The notes under the pieces: generated by a model
Database searches by the model: none
What the model was told of the DNA's origin: nothing
What the model saw: only the letters and a program-made list of their open reading frames with translations
In this document: positions 1-7,449 of the stretch, piece by piece
How the letters are laid out: each line of letters starts with the position of its first letter
Position numbering within the stretch: the stretch's first letter is position 1
Position numbers and translations under genes: made by a program
From: Larix sibirica
Lineage: Eukaryota > Streptophyta > Pinopsida > Pinales > Pinaceae
Direction: 5' to 3'
Assembly: GCA_004151065.3 (NCBI GenBank)
Contig: NWUY0300009574.1
Coordinates: 28,679-46,656, forward strand
DNA: 17,978 nt

Positions 1-748
1 GTTCCAAATTTATTTATTGCATTTTTATTGTTTGAAAATTTAATTTGAATTTATAAATTATGTATTTCAGGTATTGAAATTTTCTCTTCAAATTAGCATT
101 GTCAGTTTATTTATAGTCCTTAGTTTAACTTATTAGTATTGAAATTAGTAATTATTTCGTCCATTTTTATTTATATATAATCTTATTTTCCAATTGATAG
201 TTTATCTAGAAAATTAATTTCGCATTTTTTTCTCTACTCATAAACATTTGTTGATGCATAATAATTTATTTGGTAAATTTATTATTTTAATTCTGCATTG
301 TTTAGTGTTGTTCTTTGTTCATATCTATGTGTTTTATTTTTTTATTATATATATTAAAAATTGAAATAATGTTTCTTTTTTCTTAATATATATATAACGA
401 TGATGGGAACTAATCAATTTTCTTTTAAGATCTTTCACAAAAATAATGTTTGTACATCTCTTTAGATTTTAGTAGCTACATTCTTGCCCACAGAGAATCC
501 CTTGTCCCATAAACAAAAGGCCTCATACATTAAATTGATGTCTAATTTGGTTGTGATATTAAAAATAAATTGAAATTATTAAAATGAAAAGGAGCTTCAT
601 CAATATTCAATTCCACAACTCAAATGTATACATTTGTTTTGCATAGAATTCAAGAGCTTTCATATCTCCCACTACATGTTTATTTATACAAAATTCCTAG
701 ACCTCTCCAATTTTTCATTATTACAATAATAAAATCTTAATGTACTGT
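1..748. other. AT-rich intergenic sequence, no gene seen
   Basis: This stretch is strongly AT-rich with many T-runs and short TA tracts. I see no reading frame with protein-like composition, no RNA gene and no clear mobile-element end. It reads as ordinary intergenic or ancient repeat-derived DNA. Confidence 0.6.
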
Positions 749-857
749 TACATTTTCAAATAAATAATTTTTTTTTTTACATTTCAGCATTGAAGGGTTC
801 AATATCTCATAGCCCTTCAAAGTGAAATGGGACCCCACCCTTCAAATTTGATCCCTG
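749..857 (+). repeat. Dispersed direct repeat, copy 1
   Basis: This segment matches 5366-5474 in the same orientation. Bases 785-835 and 5405-5455 are identical over 51 bp, and the flanks on both sides are similar with small indels. The core holds an 8-bp inverted repeat (TTGAAGGG at 790-797, CCCTTCAA at 813-820) that could form a hairpin, followed by the 10-bp palindrome TCAAATTTGA. Homology stops just after GATCCCT. The repeat could be part of an old mobile element or a duplicated promoter or leader region; the sequence does not decide which. Confidence 0.85.
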
Positions 858-1290
858 CTCTGTTGACGGTAAAATCGGCCCTCCTCAGATCACTGCGAGT
901 CCCCCACGGCGTCACGTTCTGACAGAATCCACTCCAGCAACACCGTCGGATCACCCTCGGATCACATGTCACCCTACAGTTAATGCATGGGATTTTGAAC
1001 GTCGAGCGAGGTAGTGCCCAAAACCCTCCTCCTGTAGTCAAGTCGTTCATTGATTGATCCCCTGCCTTCCCTGCATCCGGCGAATTGATACTTGCTCTCT
1101 TCAAGCTCGAACGTAGACAGGATCCCCTGTATCCAGCTCTCTTCAAGCTCGAACGTGGAAAACTAGCGAGTTCCAACTTCGGATCTCTTCAAGCTCGAAC
1201 TCTGACAGCCTCCCTATGTCCTGTGAACCGATACCTTATCCGGATCTATTTAAGAAGTAAGTTATCTAAGCCAACTCCGAGCTGTAATAC
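858..1290. other. GC-richer island of unknown origin with short repeats
   Basis: Base composition shifts here from very AT-rich to nearly balanced, with CG dinucleotides that are rare elsewhere in the window. A motif of about 20 bp, CTCTTCAAGCTCGAAC plus flank, occurs three times (about 1094-1114, 1136-1156 and 1182-1200). The minus strand is open for 119 codons, including repeated SSLKRA-like blocks, but the composition is not convincing as a protein. The patch could be an old 5' exon or leader, or part of a degraded element. I do not recognise a family. Confidence 0.4.
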
Positions 1291-1299
1291 AAAATAGTT

Positions 1300-1399
1300 T
1301 ATGCTGGCAAGGAAAGACTCCACCTTTGAGAATGCTGGCAAGGAAAGACTCCACCTATGAGAATGTTGGCGTTCAAATAGTATGTTGGCATTCAAATAG
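1300..1399 (+). repeat. Two nested short tandem repeats
   Basis: A 31-bp unit beginning ATGCTGGCAAGGAAAG is repeated at 1300-1330 and 1331-1361 with two differences. A 19-bp unit (AATGTTGGCGTTCAAATAG and a close variant) follows at 1362-1380 and 1381-1399. All four units start with the same TGYTGGC core, which suggests stepwise local duplication. Confidence 0.85.
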
Positions 1400-1516
1400 G
1401 GAAACAAAACTTCAAAATTCAAACAGATTTAGAATGTCTAAAAATTAAGAACGGGTGTTAATGGGCATGAATAAAAGGAATGGTTGAAGAGGCCAACTAC
1501 TCTGCTTATAGTGTAT

Positions 1517-1529
1517 GGCTTTGATACCA
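1517..1529 (-). other. Possible LTR-element primer binding site on the minus strand
   Basis: Read on the minus strand, this is TGGTATCAAAGCC, one mismatch from the complement of the plant initiator-Met tRNA 3' end used as primer by many LTR retrotransposons. A CCA lies one base upstream on that strand, as an LTR end would. No matching second LTR and no gag or pol remnant was found to the left, so this may be a relic or a chance match. Confidence 0.25.
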
Positions 1530-1905
1530 ATGGTTTGATTCCAGGATGCAAATCAAAGGACACAGAGGAGCAGATTGGTCTAATTAAATTATGAGCACGA
1601 AAGCATCAACAAAAATGAAGCATATAATGAATAAGGCACAAAGCAAATTAGAACATGGTCCAATGTTTTTATTAATGTGTAAACGTTTTGTATAATGTTC
1701 TATATGATTGTTACAATGTTATATTAGTTTTTAAGGGAAGCAATTTTTTTAAAGATTAGTGATGATTGCCAACAACATAAAGGGAATGCCATTTTGATAG
1801 TCACAATTGAAACAAAATTTAGTCAAAATTGTTTGCACAATAGGATTTATTGGCATAGGTCATTTTGTTAAGTTGAAGCAAGCAAAGGCCACCGACAATT
1901 CAGTA

Positions 1906-2015
1906 GACTTCTTGTGCAGAACTCGAACAGCTTGGTAAGTGTTTTCTTTTTGCACCTTTAGACTTCTTGTGCAGAACTCGAACAACTTGGTAAGTGCTTT
2001 CTTTTTGCACCTTTA
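1906..2015 (+). repeat. 55-bp tandem duplication with splice-donor-like core
   Basis: Two head-to-tail 55-bp units lie at 1906-1960 and 1961-2015 and differ at only two positions. Each contains CTTGGTAAGTG, a good match to a plant 5' splice site (G|GTAAGT), followed by a T-rich tract. The high identity suggests a recent slippage or unequal-crossover event. Whether the donor is used is unknown. Confidence 0.9.
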
Positions 2016-2755
2016 TGCGGTTTTGGTACTTTCAAGTTTGAAGACTTAGTATCATAGCTTTGGAAAATGGCAAAATGCTTCAATAATTGTAGAAGAAATA
2101 AGCTTATATTGAATTCAACATACCATTCAATAGAAACCTTCTCACAGAAATGAAATTCAATTGAAATGAAGTGTTTCATGTATGGCATAGCTCGTTGGGG
2201 TGAAAACAAGCTTCTAGGGAAGGATCCGGTGTTACTTGCTTTACCAAAGTTACTAAAATATAATGCACAAACCATTCTCTAGAGGTCTATACTTGTAAGA
2301 AGGAGCCATTTATATTTAGAGGTCTTAGTTCTAGAATTAGAGAGGACTAAATAAGTCAAAAGCGAGATGGCCATGTTGATTGACCTAGGCAATTTATTTT
2401 ATCCCAAGTTGGTACCATCTGAAATCTAACTATGCGAGAAATGCATCCTAGTCTAAAAATGGGGCATGCTTATGGTTAAAGTCCTTTGCCAAGATGGTTG
2501 ATCCTATATATTCCTAATTGGGCCAGTGTATATGCTAACAAGACCAAAAAACAAAAACAGTGACACGATTCAAGATCTTTTTATTAGAAATTTTAAACGT
2601 AATTGCCATGGTAAACCAGACACGTAAATTCCTGGTTGAAGACTCGAATCCTAGTTGACTAAAAAGCCTAATTGTGTGGCAATAACTCTTATTTCTACCA
2701 CGACTGCAGGAATTCAATATAAGATAATAGTAATCCCATTCACATTGAAAAACAA
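2016..2755. other. Intergenic sequence, no gene seen
   Basis: Open frames here, such as the minus-strand ones at 1958-2275 and 2535-2768, have random-looking composition and no recognisable motif. I see no RNA gene or element boundary before the SINE that begins near 2764. Confidence 0.5.
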
Positions 2756-2977
2756 AGGCATAGACCACCCTGAGGGTTAGCTCAATCGGTTGGTGGTACT
2801 ATTGTCAGAATGGCCAGTAATCTGGCATGCTGTGCAGGTCCCTAGTTTGATTCCCATGGGACCAGGCACACTAAGTCTACGCCACCTTCTTTACACTTGG
2901 CACCATCCTTGGAATGAAAGGAAGTGCTTGTGAGTTTCCTGGAGATTTATTTCCACGGAAAAATAATAGAGGCATAG
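2756..2977 (+). mobile_element. tRNA-derived SINE with target-site duplication
   Basis: The insert of about 206 bp (2764-2969) is flanked by the 8-bp direct repeat AGGCATAG at 2756-2763 and 2970-2977, as expected from LINE-type target-primed insertion. The 5' part contains an RNA polymerase III box A, TAGCTCAATCGG (2778-2789), and a box B-like GTTTGATTCC (2845-2854) with one departure from GWTCRANNC. The 67-bp spacing is longer than in a standard tRNA but tolerable for a SINE head. The tail ends in an A-rich stretch (about 2958-2969) just before the second target-site copy. I cannot assign a named family. Confidence 0.75.
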
Positions 2978-3840
2978 CCAATGGAAAATAGTCTATCATG
3001 AACTGTGGTGTTATCAATCCCTGTGGAATTTACTGTGTACACAAGATATTGATTCCAATTCAAAGGAACCTGTGCTATGCATGTATCTAAAAGTGTTGAA
3101 TCCATGGACATGGAGCAAAAGAAAGCATAGCTGGTTATGTTCTCTTCAATTGGCTAATGTTAGGAAAGGAAACATTTGCAATGGAGCCTCTGTAAGAATA
3201 AAAATTACCCAAGTTATAATTTATGTGCTTATTATTAGAATAATTTAAGCCATAATATATTGAGGCTTCCTTCCATATGGGAAGCAATAATTGATCTGGT
3301 ATTGGTGTGCCTGATGATACTATTAATAGAAAATACACCAGTAAAAAGTAAGTGTCCTGGACTCTGCTCTACCTGCCCCAAATACAATCAAATTGGTCTT
3401 TCTAGCAGGATGAGAAAGTTTACCGTTTTTTCAGTTATTGTTGTAGACATGTTTGGAAATAATGCATTCATTCTGGTGTTCATTATTTCTCTGTTTATGC
3501 ATATTCTTTGGAAATACTTCATATGTACAACTACCAGTTATTTGCAAAAAAAAGTGTAACCTAGTCGTATTGGTCAAGAAATGAAGGTAGACTTATATGT
3601 CAGCTTTCAGATGAAGCAAAAGTACATTGAGCTTGACCTAACAATTTCCAAACCTTTATACATTCATCTTCTTACTATTTATCTGGAACTGATAAAAGTG
3701 AAGCCCATAGGAGCATTATTTGGGAAATACCAAAATTTAGAGCATCACATCACTATGAAGAGCATGGGAGACACAGACTTCATAGGTGCCATATTTTTCC
3801 TTTGACGCCACTTGGTATCATATGTAGGACAGTTTGTGGT
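2978..3840. other. AT-rich intergenic sequence, no gene seen
   Basis: Several short open frames occur here (3260-3559 and 3581-3805 on the plus strand) but none shows a known motif. The hydrophobic composition is what AT-rich DNA gives by chance. An isolated AAGTAAGTG near 3346 resembles a splice donor, but no exon context supports it. Confidence 0.5.
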
Positions 3841-3870
3841 GTGTGTGTGTACACACACACACACACACAC
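3841..3870. repeat. GT/AC microsatellite
   Basis: (GT)5 is followed directly by (AC)10. Bases 3841-3860 form a perfect 20-bp palindrome. Alternating purine-pyrimidine tracts of this kind are prone to Z-DNA and length variation, so the tract is a plausible polymorphic marker. Confidence 0.95.
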
Positions 3871-4563
3871 AATGAAGAGATGATGTCCATGTTTAGCTAC
3901 AGAGGCTGCATGTATACAAGAGGAAGGTTGGGACATGTATATTAGGAAGAATTGAGACATATAATTAATAACTATTTATTGATAATATTACATCTCTTAG
4001 CTGGTATTGAAAATGTCCCCTACTCTGCTCTCCCAAGACTCTCAATATACTTCCTATGATCTCATTTTTTTAGCTACAGAACTATTCATAGATGTCATTG
4101 GAATATTAATTATAAGAAGTTTGATCATCATATTGCTTTGTTTCTTGCACTCTTTCCATAGTCCATTTAGGTTTTATTGCACTTATTGCAATGAAACTTA
4201 TGTTGACAAGAGGAAAGAGATATAAATTATACTATGTATAGAAAGTTAGGATATTAATGGAACTGTACAAATTTTGTTATTTTAACCATTTCAACTAATT
4301 TTCATATTGTTGTATATTGAAGGGGCAATTACATAAACACTTTGAAATGCATTAGAGACTAGAGGTTGAATAGAGGGGACAGTTAAGTACTATACAAGTA
4401 TTATTTTGTTATACATGCAAATTTGGGAAAGTATGAGAGTGTTTATCAACATAAAGTTGTGTTTTTTTTGTCAACAATGATTATCGTTACAGCATGTGGT
4501 TTTAATGTGCCATTGGAATCTCATCAAAACATGTTTTATTTGTTTTTTGTTTTGTTTCTGTAG
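3871..4563. other. AT-rich sequence ending in a 3' splice-site-like tract
   Basis: There is no protein-like frame in this stretch. Its last part, about 4537-4563, is a T-rich run ending in CTGTAG, resembling a plant intron 3' end directly upstream of the RNase H-like remnant. This hints that the stretch is an old intron, but no upstream exon could be identified. Confidence 0.35.
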
Positions 4564-4581
4564 CTCATTCGAACAAACAGG

Positions 4582-5125
4582 ATGGTGCATAAATGGACCC
4601 TTTGTATTCCAATGTCATGTTACCCCAACCCAGGACAAGCAAAAACTGAATGCACCATGAAGAATAATGCTTCGAATAAGGTTTTCCAAAAAAAAAAGAG
4701 AAATATGTGGAAGGACAACAAACAATGAAGCATACTATGTTTCCCTTATTGAAGGGCTAAAAATAGCCAAAATCTATGGTGCCAATGACATTTGTGTCTT
4801 CACCAACTCATAACTTCTTTGTAACCAGATGAAGGGAGAGTATCAAGTTAGAAAATGCAATATAAAACCACTTCATAGAGAAGCAAGATACATTGTTGCT
4901 CAATTTCATTTGTTTACGATAACTCACCATTCAGATATTAAGAGAATGTCCAGTGGTCTATTGTCCAGGGAAATGTCAAGTCTAGGTGGGGGTGTGAAAA
5001 CTGAAATGGCGTCAACATCTGTTCCTTCAAAATTTATTGATGGACGTTGTTACACATCTTTGATATGTGTATGTTTTTTTGTTATAATTTTTTTGGCGTC
5101 CTTCATGGCGTGGTTCTTTATATAA
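4582..5125 (+). pseudogene. RNase H-like (RVT_3-type) gene remnant, catalytically dead
   Basis: Translated in pieces, this matches the plant RNase H-like fold. An N-terminal YPNPGQA (usual form GNPGQA) lies at about 4621-4641, then TTNNEAYY, EGLKIAKIYGANDICVFTNS, a TAA stop at 4811-4813, and from 4829 an open frame with NQMKGEYQVRKCNIKPLHREAR and GLLSREMSS. The two parts are in different frames, with the shift in or just after the A-run near 4688-4715. Against RNase HI, the helix-A Glu (usual NNEAEY) is deleted, the Asp of the usual TDS is Asn, and the late Asp of the usual ADxLS is missing. The C-terminus ends in a hydrophobic stretch of about 20 residues that could be a membrane anchor. A T-rich tract ending in TGTAG lies just upstream, suggesting a DNA-level rather than processed copy. 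The family match is firm; the gene's former role is unknown. Confidence 0.75.
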
Positions 5126-5364
5126 AGAAGAACCCAATACTATAGTGCGTGTGATCAATCCAACGTGCAATGGTTGGGGTGTCATGTCTGGGTGATGGGT
5201 TGAAGAATTCCTTGTATAGAATGGTGGTCCCTTTGACATCTTTTGTATTTTGTTTAAACTTTGTGGCGTACAAAATATTGAGTATATATTTATGGAGTTA
5301 TCTGTTGCTATTTTTGGTTACCACATATAGTGAAAGTATTCTCTTATTTTCTTCAATGGAAAGT
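5126..5364. other. Spacer, no gene seen
   Basis: This AT-rich spacer lies between the RNase H-like remnant and the single N at 5365. It has no recognisable feature. Confidence 0.5.
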
Positions 5365-5365
5365 N
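5365..5365. other. Single ambiguous base at a homology breakpoint
   Basis: The base is N. The sequence matching the repeat at 749-857 begins at the very next base. Together with the N at 6256 it brackets an 890-bp block, which is what a scaffold join closed with a token N would look like. Confidence 0.8.
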
Positions 5366-5474
5366 TACATTTTCAAATGAAAAGAATAACTTATTTTTAC
5401 ATGGCAGCATTGAAGGGTTCAATATCTCATAGCCCTTCAAAGTGAAATGGGACCCGCCATTCAAATTTGATCCC
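5366..5474 (+). repeat. Dispersed direct repeat, copy 2
   Basis: This is the second copy of the 749-857 repeat, including the perfect 51-bp core and the TTGAAGGG/CCCTTCAA hairpin (5410-5417 and 5433-5440). Its left edge coincides with the N at 5365. On its right it runs into sequence related to the 3' flank of the transporter gene. Confidence 0.85.
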
Positions 5475-5483
5475 TTAGAGCTG

Positions 5484-5592
5484 GAAAACCACAATATCTC
5501 ACATATTATGATTTAATTGAAACAACGTAGAATCTGTTATGGAGACCCACATAGAGATCTCGAAAACCATAATATCTCACATATTATAATTT
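5484..5592 (+). repeat. 31-bp direct repeat in the duplicated 3' flank
   Basis: GAAAACCACAATATCTCACA plus 11 bases at 5484-5514 recurs at 5562-5592 with two or three changes. Between the copies lies a segment (from about 5515) matching the transporter's 3' flank near 7287-7330. The second 31-bp copy has no counterpart in the main gene's flank beyond its first few bases. Confidence 0.8.
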
Positions 5593-5671
5593 GGAATGTA
5601 AAATGCATTTATGACAATGAGATTTATAAAATTCAGTCAGCTCCAATATCGTAATTTGTGTGTGTTAATGT

Positions 5672-5752
5672 ATGCACCAGGCCTCGAACTGCTGGAGTTA
5701 AGACCAACAATCTCAAGTGAACATCCACAACTAAGGGGTTCATCCACAATGT
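5672..5752 (-). mobile_element. 76-bp insertion with box B-like core, probable SINE fragment
   Basis: Compared with the paralogous flank near 7390-7410, about 76 bp are inserted at 5672-5747, bounded by the 5-bp direct repeat AATGT (5667-5671 and 5748-5752). On the minus strand the insert carries GTTCGAGGC, an exact match to the RNA polymerase III box B consensus. No box A is visible, so this would be a truncated tRNA-derived SINE. The paralogous flank has some unrelated bases at this point, so the exact ends are uncertain. Confidence 0.5.
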
Positions 5753-5805
5753 TTACACACCTACTAACCTATTTTTTATCCCTTAATCAGCTATATTGCT
5801 GTTCT

Positions 5806-6255
5806 CTACATTTCAACATTGGTAATCTGCACATTCCTCTGATTGTCATATTGGGATGGCGCTGAGTTTTCTGGCTCTCGAAACTTGGCATATATGTCAG
5901 TTTTGTAGAACTGCCTTGTTCTCAAAACAAGAACGCCAGAAATCAGACCTCCAACAAAAGTCACCAGAGTCATAATGATAAACGAAAGCCGAAAGCATTC
6001 TTGCCCAGTGCAAGAAATCTCCTTACAATTTGTGACAGCGGCACACTGACTTCCTGCTTCGCGGTCGTACAAGTATCCCACAACTCTCACAGACAAAATA
6101 TATGATCCCAAAGGGCTTGCTGATGCACCAAGATTATAAAGAGTACCATAATACTTGAGACCGAAGAGCTCCGAGATGACAGCAAATAAAAGAGGCCATT
6201 GAGCTCCAAAACAAAGTCCAATTATAATGGACGCAACGTACAAAGAACCAGGAAG
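5806..6255 (-). pseudogene. 3' part of a second NFD4-like transporter gene, cut at an N
   Basis: This open frame of about 149 codons aligns with the last part (residues about 468-608) of the protein encoded at 7450-9291. Nucleotide identity is near 90 percent by eye, and there is no frameshift or internal stop. It keeps the last two to three membrane segments, the GLKYY-TLYNLG motif and the cysteine-containing loop. It ends five residues early because a sense codon has become TAG (protein ends NVEM). Homology stops exactly at 6255, followed by N at 6256 and unrelated AT-rich DNA; the corresponding point in the intact gene is 7920. It is either a real truncated duplicate or the visible end of a full gene lost at an assembly join. 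Confidence 0.85.
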
Positions 6256-6256
6256 N
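6256..6256. other. Single ambiguous base at the end of the gene copy
   Basis: The N sits immediately after the last base homologous to the intact transporter gene. It pairs with the N at 5365. Confidence 0.8.
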
Positions 6257-6879
6257 TAACATTCAATTTATTACTTTTTTATAAAAATGAATTGTTTTTA
6301 ATGTACATTTATGTTAATTTGGTTTATATATTTGATTAAAAGTATTATATATAAGAAGTCTACTTCCATATTTTATAAGTTTTTTTATTATCAAATAGTG
6401 TTCATATCCATATTTATACTTGAATTATGCTACTATAATAAGAAGTACTGTTCATGAGATATTCAATCAACACTATCTAAAAGAACCCAACAAATGTAAG
6501 CTTAAGGAGATTGAGCGTTGATTGTTAAAAAACGGTGATGCACATAATCAAACTACGATACCCACTCACGTGCTCATGAATGACACTGTTTTTTACTCAT
6601 TTGTGAACATTAACCATTCTTATAGAAATAAAGAGGAGTCCACAAAGTTTTCAGATTACGTTGAAGAACAGAGATAAAGAGGAGTCGAGTTATTGAGATT
6701 CAGTCATATTGATTGAATGATTGCACCCAGAGATGTGTCAGGGATACTACCAGATACAATTTCCTTCCAAGATTCTGGAAGAAACTCGATACTCTTACAT
6801 TTCCATTATGTTCGTAAAAATTTAGTTTTTATGAAAATAGTTATGAAAATTACGCTGAACAGTGAATGCCAGGTATCAA
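6257..6879. other. AT-rich intergenic sequence, no gene seen
   Basis: No protein-like frame, RNA gene or element end is recognisable between the N at 6256 and the diverged repeats that begin near 6880. Confidence 0.5.
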
Positions 6880-7310
6880 ACAGTAAAGATAGGTAGAGTA
6901 TTGAAAGTTATCAATAAAATAAGATATTGAAACGGAGTAGGTATGTAACAATCAAAACTTTTTAAGTGAACACAAATGACATTTCTTAGGTTGACACAAA
7001 TTTATGCAATCTGAACCATTTATTATTTGAATTATTCAAATTATAATTCCAATAATTTAGGATTAGAAGCCCCAAAAACGAACACAAATTTCTGCAATTT
7101 GAACAATTTAATTTAGGATGCGAAGCCCAAAAAAACCATAAAATACGATAAAATTGCAGTTTTGAAATGACCAAATTATAAATTGGGGAAGATTGCAATT
7201 ACTGAAAACAACGTAGAATCTGAACACTGGAACGATATGAACAATAAAGATAGGTAAGAGTACAGAAAGCTATTAATAAAATAGGATATTAAAACAATGT
7301 AGAATCTGTT
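6880..7310 (+). repeat. Diverged direct repeats in the 3' flank of the transporter gene
   Basis: A block of about 55 bp at 6880-6934 (AAAGATAGGTAGAGTATTGA and onward) recurs at 7241-7295. A second pair, about 6993-7080 and 7081-7135, shares ACACAAATTTNTGCAATNTG, GAAGCCC and AATTTAGGAT. The 15-mer ACAACGTAGAATCTG occurs at 7208-7222, as a one-base variant at 7294-7308, and again at 5522-5536 in the duplicate's flank. The pattern suggests repeated local duplication before the whole gene end was copied. Confidence 0.7.
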
Positions 7311-7449
7311 ATAGCGACTCACATTGAGAGCTCGAAAAGCCGATGAGTATTTTAAAATTCAGTAAGTTCCAACATCGTACTTTGTTCGTGTTAATACCGA
7401 GAACATACTTTAAGGTCCCTACTTAGCTAATTTTTATATCCATAATCAG

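Noticed and set aside
817-1176. 119-codon minus-strand open frame with repeated SSLKRA blocks
   Set aside because: The repeats come from the underlying 20-bp DNA repeat, the composition is not protein-like, and no motif or family resemblance is visible.
2771-2855. A functional tRNA gene
   Set aside because: Box A is good, but box B departs from consensus, the spacing is too long, and no cloverleaf arms pair well. The target-site duplication and A-rich tail fit a SINE.
3260-3559. Plus-strand frame with hydrophobic stretches, possible small membrane protein
   Set aside because: Hydrophobic runs are expected by chance from T-rich DNA. There is no start context, family motif or supporting neighbour.
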